Assembly: GCA_963711505.1 (NCBI GenBank)
Contig: CAVQEJ010000006.1
Location: forward strand, 349,693-413,692
From: JAGWRA01 sp963711505
Lineage (GTDB): Bacteria > Acidobacteriota > Vicinamibacteria > Vicinamibacterales > CAVVIG01
Reading direction: 5' to 3'
DNA: 64,000 nucleotides
Made by a program: the position numbers and the translations under genes. The stretch's first letter is position 1. Every line of letters starts with the position of its first letter. The notes under the pieces are model-generated. The model was not told the DNA's origin, ran no database searches, and saw nothing but the letters and a program-made list of their open reading frames with translations. Positions 18,722-26,977 of this stretch are shown here, piece after piece.

Positions 18722-19610
18722 TCAGGCGGCAGGCGCGGCATCGGCTACGTCGCCGGCATCACAGATCTCCCTGACGTATCGCTCGGCCGGCTCGGCGAGC
18801 ACGGCATGACAGGTCTCGAACACGCGCGCCGCCTCGCCGCCCTTCCAGTCGGGGGGCAGCAGCGGCGCCGGCAGATAGGGGTCCTCCTGGGGAAAGGCGC
18901 GGGACCTGATGGACCAGCTCGAAGCGCCGGACGAAGCAGGCCCGGGGCGGCAGGCACGGCGCGGCCGGCCGGCCGGCCACCGCGCCGGCTCCCGCCTGGC
19001 GGCACGCTGCGCAGTGCGTGAGCGTCGGCGCCCAGTCGTCGAGGAACGCGGCGTAGCGCCGGTTGATCGCGCCGAGATCCCAGCACTCGGCCACCAGCTG
19101 ATCGGTCGAGGCATAGCCGAGGTGCTCGCCGCGGAAGATCTCGAGGTGCTTGGAGACCTTCAGCGACGCGGCGATGTCCCCCAGCTCCTGGCGCACGTCG
19201 TGCGGCGTGATCCAGAGGCCGTTGGCGAGCAGGCCGCAGCCGAGCCACTGCAGCTTCACGCGCAGCGCGTCGCGCCGGTGACGGCCCGATTCGGGAATGG
19301 AGTAGGCGACGAGATACCAGGTGCCGTCCCAGGACGCGGGATGCGGCGGGTGATAGATGCGCTCGCGGCCGGTCTCGAGGAGCCGCCGCCCGCGCTTCGT
19401 GAGGCCGTAGTAGCTGCGCGGACCGCGGCGGTCCGCCGTCAGCCAGCCCTTCTGCGTCATCCGCGACAGGACCGTCCGCGTCGCGACCGGCGAGACGCCG
19501 AGGCCGCCGAGCAGCGCGATGAGGCTGCCCACCCACACCGGTCGGTCGCGACCGAGCAGGTAGTCACCGAAGAGCGTGAAGACGAGATCCTGTGAGCGGG
19601 AGCCGGTCAT
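18722..19610 (-). CDS. PaaX-family transcriptional repressor, frame-broken
   Basis: About 295 aa. N-terminal winged-helix (VWVGSLIALLGGLGVSPVATRTVLSRMTQKGWL), a middle PaaX domain (GTWYLVAYSIPESGRHRRDALRVKLQWLGCGLLANGLWITP) and a C-terminal PaaX_C part. PaaX prototypes repress phenylacetate genes and respond to an aryl-CoA. Here it sits directly upstream of oah, so benzoyl-CoA or a pathway CoA thioester is the likely effector (inference). A frame break near 18908 separates RRFELVHQ from SRAFPQEDPYLPAPLLPPDW; the restored frame ends at 18722. Probably co-transcribed with, and autoregulating, the operon. Confidence 0.82.
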
Positions 19611-19626
19611 CCATCAGCCTCTGGTC

Positions 19627-19670
19627 ATAATATTTCACTGTTGCAACGACCGTGTCAAGAGTGCAATATT
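19627..19670 (-). promoter_or_regulatory. Promoter inside an inverted repeat, candidate PaaX-like operator
   Basis: On the minus strand a perfect TTGACA (plus 19653-19658) is followed by an AT-rich -10 region TATTAT/AATATT (19627-19635). The promoter is framed by AATATTTCACT (19629-19639) and AGTGCAATATT (19660-19670), an 11-bp inverted repeat with one mismatch and arms about three helical turns apart. The downstream arm overlaps the -10 and the upstream arm abuts the -35, ideal for repression. The predicted start is only 10-15 bases before the regulator's ATG. Confidence 0.7.
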
Positions 19671-19675
19671 CCAAC

Positions 19676-19750
19676 TGGACCGGAAACCGCCGACTGAAGA
19701 CCGTCGACCGGAGACCGTAGACTGGAGTCCGTAGCCTGAAGCCCGGAGCC
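19676..19750. repeat. Degenerate ACCGTAGACTG-type repeat block
   Basis: Runs of closely similar 10-12 base words (GAAGACCGTCGACCGGAGAC, GTAGACTGGAGTCCGTAGCC) immediately before the MaoC gene start. The same style of block lies at 45714-45825 and 37255-37310. Not coding. Confidence 0.5.
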
Positions 19751-19753
19751 CTT

Positions 19754-20191
19754 ATGGGTCTTTTCTTCGAGGATTTCACCCCCGGCCGGCAGTTCGAGAC
19801 GCCCGGGCGGACGGTCTCCGACGAGGACGTGGCGACGTTCGCCGCGGTGTCGGGCGACCGCAATCCCCTCCACACCGACGAGGCCTACGCCCGCACCACG
19901 CCGTTCGGCGGCCGGATCGCGCACGGCGCGCTCGGCCTCGCCGTCGCGACGGGACTGTTCAGCCAGCTGGGCATCACCTCCGGCACGCTGGTCGCGCTGG
20001 TCGGCGTCGAGTGGAACTTCCGGGCACCGATCCGGCCCGGCGACACCGTCCGCCTGCGGCTGCGCGTCGCCGAGCAGCGGCCCCTGGAACGCCGCGACCG
20101 CGGCCTCGTCCGCTTCGCCGCCGAGCTCGTCAACCAGTCGGACGAGGTCGTGCAGGAGGGGGTGCTGACGGAGCTCGTCAGGACGAAATGA
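19754..20191 (+). CDS. MaoC-family (hotdog) dehydratase
   Basis: 145-aa single-hotdog (R)-specific enoyl-CoA hydratase-like protein. The catalytic Asp/His pair is D35 and H40 in AVSGDRNPLHTDEAYA, followed by the helix segment FGGRIAHGALGLAVATGLF. Divergent from the PaaX-like gene, so it could share control by the intervening operator. A role in side-chain or ring-product beta-oxidation is possible but not shown. Confidence 0.85.
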   Translation: MGLFFEDFTPGRQFETPGRTVSDEDVATFAAVSGDRNPLHTDEAYARTTPFGGRIAHGALGLAVATGLFSQLGITSGTLVALVGVEWNFRAPIRPGDTVRLRLRVAEQRPLERRDRGLVRFAAELVNQSDEVVQEGVLTELVRTK

Positions 20192-20233
20192 ACCGCCCCG
20201 TGAGATACTTCCGCAATTCCGGAGGTTCCACAG

Positions 20234-22603
20234 ATGCGACTGCGCCTGGCTCTCCGTTCCCTTCGCGCGCCCGCGTGCGCGCTGGCCGCCCTCCTGGTGG
20301 CCGCGATGCCGGTGGCCGCCCAGCCGGCGGCCGCCACCGCCCGCCGCGTGCTGACGGCCGCTGATTACCACCGCGCCGAGCAGTTCATGCCGTACAACAC
20401 GGATCCGCTCGTGCTCAACAGCGGCGTCCGCGCCACCTGGCTCTGGCACGATCCGGACGATCGGTTCTGGTACCGGACGCGGACGGAACGGGGCGAAGAG
20501 TTCGTCCTCGTCGACCCGGTGAAGCAGACGCGCGGTCCGGCCTTCGATCAGGAGAAGCTGGCCGCCGGCCTCTCGTCGGCGTCGGGCCAGCAGGTACGAG
20601 CCGTACGCGCTCCCCTTCCGCACCTTCACGTTCACCGACGACGGGCAGTCGGTCTGGTTCGATCTGAAGGACAAGCGCTGGACCTGCAGCCTGCAGAGCT
20701 ACACCTGCACGTCGGAGGACAACAAGGCGCTGAAGAACGAGTCGCTCTCGCCCGATCACACGAAGGCGGTCTTCATCCGCGACTGGAACCTCTGGGTGCG
20801 CGATCGTGAAGAGCGGCAAGGAAACGCAGCTCACCACCGACGGCGTGAAGGACTTCGGCTACGCGACCGACAACGCCGGCTGGGAGCGCACCGATCGCCC
20901 GATCGTCCTCTGGGCGCCCGACTCGAAGAAGGTGGCCACCTTCCAGCAGGACCAGCGGAAGGACGGCGAGATGTATCTCGTCAACACCCAGGTCGGGCAT
21001 CCGAAGCTCGAAGCCTGGAAGTATCCGCTGCCGGGCGACAAGGACGTGACGACGATCGAGCGGGTCATCATCGACGTCGACCACCCGAAGGTGATCCGGC
21101 TGAAGATGCCGCCCGACCAGCACCGGTCCACGCTCTGCGACGACGTCGCCTGCGGCGGCGACTGGAGCGACGTGCAGTGGAGCCCCGACTCGAAGCACCT
21201 CGGCTTCATCTCCACCTCCCGCAACCACCAGCACGAGGTGGTGCGGGAAGCCGACGCCGGCAACGGCGACGTGCGCGACGTCATGCACGAGGACGTCGAC
21301 ACGTTCTACGACTCGGCGCAGGCCATGTCCGGCAAGGCGAACTGGGACTACCTGCCGCAGTCGAACGAGATCATCTGGTACTCCGAGCGCGACAACTGGG
21401 GTCAGCTCTATCTCTACGACCTCAAGACGGGGGCGCTGAAGAACCAGATCACGACCGGGGACGGCAACGTCGACCAGATGCTGCACGTCGACGCGCCGCA
21501 CCGCCAGATCTACTTCATCGGCAACGGCAAGCAGGCGGGGATCGATCCGTCCTACCAGCACCTGTACCGGATCGACTTCGACGGCACGCATCTGCAGATG
21601 CTCACGCCCGTGCCCGACGCGTTCCACGACGTGTCGATGCCGGAGGACGGGCGGTTCTTCGTCGACGCCTATTCGACGCCGGTCGTGCCGCCGGTCGCCT
21701 TGGTCGGCGACAGCACCGGCAAGCAGGTGATGGCGCTCGAGAAGGCCGACATCTCGCGGCTGCAGGCGATCGGCTGGAAGCCTCCGGTGCCGATCGTCGT
21801 GAAGGCGCGCGACGGCAAGACGGACCTCTACGGCCTGATGTATCGCGCCGACGAACTTCGATCCGTCGAAGAAGTACCCGATCGTCAACCACATCTATCC
21901 CGGGCCGCAGACGGGCAGCGTCGGCGGCCGCACGTTCCGCGCCTCGCACGGCGACACCCAGTCCCTCGCCGAGCTCGGCTTCATCGTCGTCGAGATCGAC
22001 GGGATGGGGACGCCGTGGCGGTCGCACCAGTTCCACGCCGCGTACTACGGGAACCTGGGCGACAACACGCTGCCCGACCAGGTGGCCGGCATGAAGGAGC
22101 TGGCCGCGAAGTATCCGTGGATCGACCTCGACCGCGCCGGCATCTACGGCCATTCGGGCGGCGGCTTCGCCACGGCCGACGCGATGTTCAGCTACCCCGA
22201 CTTCTTCAAGGTCGGCATCTCCGAGGCGGGCAACCACGACAACCGCGTCTACGAGGACGACTGGGCGAGCGGTGGCAGGGGCTGCTCGTCGACCAACGCC
22301 GACGGGACGACGAACTACGACAGCTCGGCGAACCAGTTGAAGGCGAAGAACCTGAAGGGCCACCTGCTGCTGGCGCACGGCACGATGGACACCAACGTGC
22401 CGCCCTACAACACGCTGCTCGTCGTGAACGCGCTCATCGCGGCCAACAAGGACTTCGACCTGATCCTGCTGCCGAACCGGAACCACGGCTTCGGCAACGA
22501 GCCGTACATGGTGCGCCGCCGGTGGGATTACTTCGTGCGGTACCTGATGGGCGCGACGCCGCCGCACGAGTACAAGCTGACGCCGCCGAAGCAGCCGAAC
22601 TGA
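20234..22603 (+). CDS. Dipeptidyl-peptidase IV-like S9 peptidase, secreted, frame-broken
   Basis: About 790 aa. Signal peptide (RAPACALAALLVAAMPVAAQP), beta-propeller with WSPDSKHLGFISTSRNHQHE and SNEIIWYSERDNWGQLYLYDL, then a hydrolase domain with Ser in YGHSGGGFA, Asp in GTMDTNV and His in NRNHGFG. Upstream GGAGG before ATG 20234. Frame breaks near 20594, 20806 and 21855. In addition two compensating indels near 22262 and 22290 scramble about ten residues: the family motif expected as WGERWQGLLV reads WASGGRGCSS. Cleaves X-Pro/X-Ala dipeptides in known members; probably periplasmic peptide scavenging. Confidence 0.88.
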
Positions 22604-22606
22604 GCG

Positions 22607-23059
22607 CTACCGCCGTCTTCGGGCTACAGTCTCCGGGCTGCAGTCCAGGACGCGCTTGATGTCCACGACCGGGGTCCCGTCGATCGCCTCGATGGGACCG
22701 ACCTTCAGGCGGGTGCCGTCGATCTCGCGGATGGTGACGCGGTGCAGCCCGATCGGATTCGGCCGATCGGGCGACCGCGTCCCGAACACCCCCAGCAACG
22801 GCCCTTCCGTCCGGCCGCGGGGACGGACTTCGAGCACGTCGCGCCGCCCCTGGTGCAGCCAGGTCACGACGACGATCTCCTGACCGGGCTCGAGACCGCG
22901 CAAGCCGGCCGCGCAGGCCGCATCCAGCTCCAGCCAGGCATCGGGCGCCCCTTCCCGCCCCTGCCTGGGGGCCTCGGCGCGCGAGCGGATGGCCGACCGG
23001 ATCACGCCGATCGGCTGGAGGGCAAAGGCGCCGCCACTGCCGGCGGCCGGATCAGCCAC
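22607..23059 (-). CDS. trmO: TrmO/TsaA-family tRNA threonylcarbamoyladenosine methyltransferase
   Basis: 150 aa of the TsaA/TrmO (VirR-like) family, which methylates t6A37 of some tRNAs using SAM in a beta-barrel fold. Signature blocks: LQPIGVIRSAI, EIVVVTWLHQGRRDVLEVRP, GVFGTRSPDRPNPIGLHRVTI and GTPVVDIKRVLD. GTG start at 23059; AGGTGA immediately upstream overlaps the stop of the 57-aa gene, so the two are probably translationally coupled. Confidence 0.85.
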   Translation of the reverse strand: MADPAAGSGGAFALQPIGVIRSAIRSRAEAPRQGREGAPDAWLELDAACAAGLRGLEPGQEIVVVTWLHQGRRDVLEVRPRGRTEGPLLGVFGTRSPDRPNPIGLHRVTIREIDGTRLKVGPIEAIDGTPVVDIKRVLDCSPETVARRRR

Positions 23060-23062
23060 CGA

Positions 23063-23236
23063 TCACCTGCCGCCCAGCTTCGCCAGCAGACGCTCGGCCA
23101 GGTCCTGGCGCTTCACGAGTTCGTGCCGCATGTCGTGCTTCTCGGTGCGCGACACTTCCCGCCGCAGATCGGGCAGGTAGTCGTGCAGCAGGCCGCTCAG
23201 GGTTTTCGCTTCGTCATCGGTCAAGTCGAGATGCAT
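23063..23236 (-). CDS. 57-aa charged helical protein upstream of trmO
   Basis: Short gene starting MHLDLTDDEAKTLSGLLHDY and continuing LPDLRREVSRTEKHDMRHEL, then KRQDLAERLLAKLGGR. Highly charged, almost wholly helical, no membrane segment. Resembles small acidobacterial and myxobacterial proteins of unknown function with a TDDEAxxL start (recollection, not searched). Its stop TGA lies four bases before the trmO GTG. Codon usage matches the neighbours. Confidence 0.7.
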   Translation of the reverse strand: MHLDLTDDEAKTLSGLLHDYLPDLRREVSRTEKHDMRHELVKRQDLAERLLAKLGGR

Positions 23237-23302
23237 CGCGTGATCTCCTGACGGAAGTGGACGGACGTACGACGTGCGAGGTGCGGCGCCCGGGGGCCGG
23301 CG

Positions 23303-23788
23303 CTACACCAGTTCCTCGAGCTCCGGGGCTTGCGCCGCCAGCCGTGCCACCAGCTCCGCTTCGTCGCGCAGGAAACTGAAGTCGGCGAACTCGAACCCGG
23401 GGCCCACCGTGCAGCCGACCAGACTGAAGGCGCCGCGCGGACGTGCCGCCTGCCACCAGCCGGCCGGCACGGTATGGACGGGGTGCACGTCCGGGTCCGA
23501 CAGTCCGAGCGCAATCCGATCGACGACGGCGAGATCGGGAGGCGCCTGGAAGAGCTCCAGCCCCGCTCCCTCGTACGCGTGCCAGACCTCGTCCGAACGC
23601 ACGCGATGCCACCGGCTGTGCTGGCCCTCCGCGAGCAGGAAGTAGATCGTCGTCAGCGCCGCGCGCGACGGACGGTCGTCGCCGGGCTGGACGATCAGGT
23701 CGGAGCGGAACACCTCGCGGTAGAAGCCGCCCTCGGGATGCGGCTGGAGTTGCAGCCGCTCGATGAGCTGCCGCGCGCGGGGGTGCAT
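23303..23788 (-). CDS. DUF985-type cupin protein
   Basis: 161-aa cupin_5 family protein. Opening LIERLQLQPHPEGGFYREVF and later TIYFLLAEGQHSRWHRVRSDEVWHAYEG, with the histidines of the first cupin motif, then VPAGWWQAARPRGAFSLVGC and VGPGFEFADFSFL. Function in this family is not established; epimerase-like or sensor roles are proposed. Single gene, frame intact. Confidence 0.85.
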   Translation of the reverse strand: MHPRARQLIERLQLQPHPEGGFYREVFRSDLIVQPGDDRPSRAALTTIYFLLAEGQHSRWHRVRSDEVWHAYEGAGLELFQAPPDLAVVDRIALGLSDPDVHPVHTVPAGWWQAARPRGAFSLVGCTVGPGFEFADFSFLRDEAELVARLAAQAPELEELV

Positions 23789-23812
23789 GCAGCAGAGTGT
23801 ATCGCACGCGCC

Positions 23813-24910
23813 TCAGTGTGCCGTCACGTCGTGCCAGGCGGAGGTGACGGCCGGGCCGACGACATACGTCGTGAAGAGGAGATTGCGAACCCGTGAGTCG
23901 CCCGCGAACGCCTTCCGGAACGCGTCGAGATGGACGAGGTGACGCGTGTCGTCGAGCGTCCTGCCCTCGGCTGCCGCCCGCCGCACCTGCGCGGTGATGG
24001 CCGTGAAGAGTCGAGCCATCTGCTCCACGTAGACCGTGTCGTGCAGCACGGGACCGTGCCCGGGCACGATGGTTGCCGGGTGCAGCGCCAGGAGCGCCGT
24101 GAGCGTTGGCCCCCAGTCGGCGACGTGCGACTGATCGCCCCCGACCAGCGGCACCGGCCAGATGACGAGATCGCCGGCCGCGAGCACGTTGTCCTGCGGC
24201 AGATAGACCACGAGATCGCCGCTCGTATGGCCGCGGCCGAGGTGGAGGATCTCGATCGTGCGATGCCCGCGGTACAGCGTGAGCCGGTCGTGCACCGTGA
24301 TCGTCGGCAGGACGATCTCGGCGTGCGGCACGACCGCCATGTAGTGATCGACGAGCCGGACGTCGCTCGTGTAGCTGGCTCGCTCTTCCTCCGTCAGCGG
24401 ACGACCGTCGAGCGCCTTGCCCTCGGCGACGAGCGCCCGGAGCCGGCCGGCGAACGTCGGAGCCCCCTGCAGCATGCCCTGCCGATTGGTGAGCCCCTGC
24501 CGCGGCAGGTAGTCACGGACGGCCTCGTGCGCAATGAACTCGACGCCCGGGAAGGCATCGCGATAGACCTGGTTGCCGATGACGTGGTCGTCGTGCCAGT
24601 GGGTGTTGATGACGTAGCGGATCGGCTTGCCGGTGAGCGTGCGGATCGCCGCCAGCATCTCCTTCGACGCTTCAGGGGCGTCGACGACCACCACGTCCTC
24701 GTCGTTGACGATCACCAGGCTGTTGCCGTCGACCATCAGTCCGGGCGGATCCTTCCGGATGAGGGCGTAGACCCCGTCGGCCACGCGCTGCACGTCGAAG
24801 TTCGCGGCCACGTCACCGCCTGCCGCGCGGCCCGCGCGCGGCGCCGCGCCGGCCACCTGTATCGCCGCCAGGGTGGCGCACGCCACGACGAACCGCTGCA
24901 CTCTCGGCAT
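23813..24910 (-). CDS. Secreted metallo-beta-lactamase-fold hydrolase
   Basis: 365 aa with a cleavable signal peptide (RFVVACATLAAIQVAGAAPRAG). MBL-fold zinc motif THWHDDH with H104, H106, D108 and H109, then LHLGRGHTSGD, AAGDLVIWP and VPGHGPV, giving the full metal set. This is the quinoprotein-relay/SoxH-like group of MBL hydrolases rather than a proven beta-lactamase. Located in the periplasm. No neighbour link. Confidence 0.85.
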   Translation of the reverse strand: MPRVQRFVVACATLAAIQVAGAAPRAGRAAGGDVAANFDVQRVADGVYALIRKDPPGLMVDGNSLVIVNDEDVVVVDAPEASKEMLAAIRTLTGKPIRYVINTHWHDDHVIGNQVYRDAFPGVEFIAHEAVRDYLPRQGLTNRQGMLQGAPTFAGRLRALVAEGKALDGRPLTEEERASYTSDVRLVDHYMAVVPHAEIVLPTITVHDRLTLYRGHRTIEILHLGRGHTSGDLVVYLPQDNVLAAGDLVIWPVPLVGGDQSHVADWGPTLTALLALHPATIVPGHGPVLHDTVYVEQMARLFTAITAQVRRAAAEGRTLDDTRHLVHLDAFRKAFAGDSRVRNLLFTTYVVGPAVTSAWHDVTAH

Positions 24911-25046
24911 TCGCGCCTCCCGAATCGACCGGTTGTGGGACGGAGTGACCGCTTCCGAGACGACGGGTCGCCGGCAGCACGGCCGTCGATGATGGAGGAT
25001 TGGACGGAGCGTCGGGACAGATGGTTCGAAAGGATCGATGCGCCGA

Positions 25047-25781
25047 CTACCCGCCGAAGCGGCGCTCGGCGAAATGCGGCTGGTCGTCCGACTCGAGGAG
25101 GTCGGCCATGGCGCGTGCGGGACCGTCGGGGGCGATCAGCATCCCCTTCTCGTGAAACCCGACGAACAGGGCGGCACTCGGGAAATCGTCGGGCGATGCC
25201 GACCGGGCCACCACCTGCATCTCCGTATCGACGACCCCCGGCTCGAAGCTGAGCACGGCGGCATCACGATCGCTGCCTGCCGCATCGAGCTCGGCGCCGA
25301 TCACCATGCCGGCCATGCGCAGCGCGGCCTTGCTGCCGGCGTAGGCCGTCATGCCCGGAAAGGCGTGGGTCGCCGCCCCGGTCGAGACGTTCAGCACCCG
25401 GAGCGGCACCGACGGGGCGCCTCGTCGCAGGAAGAGGCCGGCGAGGTAGACGGGCGCCACGAAGTTCACGGCCTGGGCGGCCAGCAGCGCCTGTGGATCG
25501 AGCCGATCGACACTCGCCAGCTGGCCCGTGATCGCCGCATTGTTCACCAGGCCGACCCGCGGACGCTGCGCGAGGCGATACGTGTCGAGCAGCGTCGGTG
25601 CCAGCGCGGCGAGCGCCGCCGTGTCGGCGAGGTCGCACGTGTGATGGTGATAGGCGGGATGATCGATGCCGGCGTCGCGCCGCGCGATGCCCGCCACGTC
25701 CCAGCCGCGCTTCAGCAGCTCGACCGCAACCGCGTGTCCGATACCCGAGCTCGTGCCGGTGACCAGGGCGAAGGGAGGCAT
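25047..25781 (-). CDS. Short-chain dehydrogenase/reductase
   Basis: 244-aa classical SDR: cofactor motif TGTSSGIG (8-15), NNAAITG, Ser in NVSTGAATH, and the YAGSK catalytic Tyr-Lys. Basic residues after the second strand (IARRDAG) suggest NADP(H). The C-terminus DDQPHFAERRFGG matches sepiapterin-reductase-like SDRs. Substrate unknown. Confidence 0.85.
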   Translation of the reverse strand: MPPFALVTGTSSGIGHAVAVELLKRGWDVAGIARRDAGIDHPAYHHHTCDLADTAALAALAPTLLDTYRLAQRPRVGLVNNAAITGQLASVDRLDPQALLAAQAVNFVAPVYLAGLFLRRGAPSVPLRVLNVSTGAATHAFPGMTAYAGSKAALRMAGMVIGAELDAAGSDRDAAVLSFEPGVVDTEMQVVARSASPDDFPSAALFVGFHEKGMLIAPDGPARAMADLLESDDQPHFAERRFGG

Positions 25782-25840
25782 GGGGGAAAGTTTGTCACGT
25801 CCGACGTCCGACGTCCAACGTCCGCGTCCGACGTGCAGCG

Positions 25841-25940
25841 CCTGCGGCCATGCTCGCCCTCGGCCATGGAGAGCCGAGGGCGAGCATCGGCGTGAGTTCG
25901 CGTCGGGGGTGGGGCCCCGGCGCCACTGAAGAACGTCAGA
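25841..25940 (+). repeat. Family A repeat with long hairpin
   Basis: Contains GCGCCTGCGGCCATGCTCGC, then a hairpin of TGCTCGCCCTCGGC and its complement GCCGAGGGCGAGCA around TCTCCATG (read on the minus strand), then GGGGTGGGGCCCC and CACTGA. Same modular order as 39085-39165, with a variable palindromic insert in the middle. Confidence 0.65.
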
Positions 25941-25990
25941 CCTTGCAGCTCACTGCCCGTTGCAGGGGAACCGGACCGAAAATCGCAGCC

Positions 25991-26620
25991 CTACTTCTGC
26001 CCCGGCACCTTCGCGGAGACGATCCTCGGCGTGACGATCCGCAGGCCGTTCACGGTGATGACATTGCCGTTGAGGATCGATGAGGGCGAGGAGACGAAGC
26101 CGTTGTTCATGAAGCGCCCGAAGCCGGTAGAGACCGGCTGCCTGGCGGGCCGATGCGGCCGGCCGGGACGCCCGGTGTACACCGGCACGGCAACCGGATA
26201 GAACACCGGTGAGGGCACGACGACGACCGACTGCTCAACCGTGGGAGCGGCGGCCGGCGGCGTGGAGTGATCGCCGATGATGACGACGCCGGTATCGGCC
26301 GGCGACGGCGCGGGCACTGCCGCCTGTGCAGGCGGTTGCGGCGCCTCGGTCGCATGCGCGCGGCCGTTCCGCAGCAGCGCCACGATCACCGGTTCGCTGA
26401 CACCGGCCCTCTTCAGGGCCAGCAGCTGATCCGGCGAGACGCCGTAGATCGTCTGGTCGGTCTGAATGAGCGCAATCAGGACGGCATCCGACAGCCCCGC
26501 CTGCGACAGCGCCATCAGGTCGTGCAGCGTGACGGCGCCGGCCGAGGACGCCGCTCCGGCGACCAGGGCCAGGGTCAGCCCGAAGGTGGCGAGCGGACGC
26601 AACAGGCTCTTCAGTTTCAT
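25991..26620 (-). CDS. Secreted hypothetical protein with repeated helical motif
   Basis: 209 aa. Signal peptide MKLKSLLRPLATFGLTLALVAGAASSAGA. Then two copies of a short helical motif: LMALSQAGLSDAVLIALIQ and LLALKRAGVSEPVIVALLR. A proline-rich linker follows (PQPPAQAAVPAPSP) and a C-terminal segment with NNGFVSSPSSILNGNVITVN. The L-x4-AGhS(D/E)-x-VI-x-ALh repeat recurs in acidobacterial secreted proteins; function unknown. Divergent from the glycine-zipper gene at 26978. Confidence 0.65.
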   Translation of the reverse strand: MKLKSLLRPLATFGLTLALVAGAASSAGAVTLHDLMALSQAGLSDAVLIALIQTDQTIYGVSPDQLLALKRAGVSEPVIVALLRNGRAHATEAPQPPAQAAVPAPSPADTGVVIIGDHSTPPAAAPTVEQSVVVVPSPVFYPVAVPVYTGRPGRPHRPARQPVSTGFGRFMNNGFVSSPSSILNGNVITVNGLRIVTPRIVSAKVPGQK

Positions 26621-26977
26621 TTGCGCTTCCCATCCAGTCGGCCCGGACTGCCCCGGCAGTCCGGCGATTCCACGCCATCCGGCAGCCAGGGTGCAATCCG
26701 ATTCCACTTCGTGGCGTATTGCAACCAGAGGGCCAGTAATGCGTTCAACCAGGGACGCAATCGGGCAACACCGGCGGCTGCGGAGCACGACTGCCCCCCC
26801 GGCCGCTGGCCACCGGGCAGGACAGAGTTCATTCCGAGGGGACAACTCCTTCTTCCAAATGCCCGGAAATTACCCGGATCTGCACAGGCCGTGGGGCAGT
26901 ACCAGCCCGATCGGCCGGGCACGCGGATTGCTGAAGCGAATCGCAGGAAGGGCCGAAAGGCCCGGGAGAGATTTTCA
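26621..26977. other. 357-bp divergent spacer, no gene seen
   Basis: Lies between two divergent secreted-protein genes, so it should hold both promoters. Both open frames crossing it are low-quality. No clear -35/-10 pair, repeat or RNA element was found. Confidence 0.4.

Noticed and set aside
23813..24910. Metallo-hydrolase as an antibiotic-resistance beta-lactamase
   Set aside because: The zinc motif is shared by the whole MBL superfamily; sequence features fit the SoxH/quinoprotein-relay group, and no resistance context is present.
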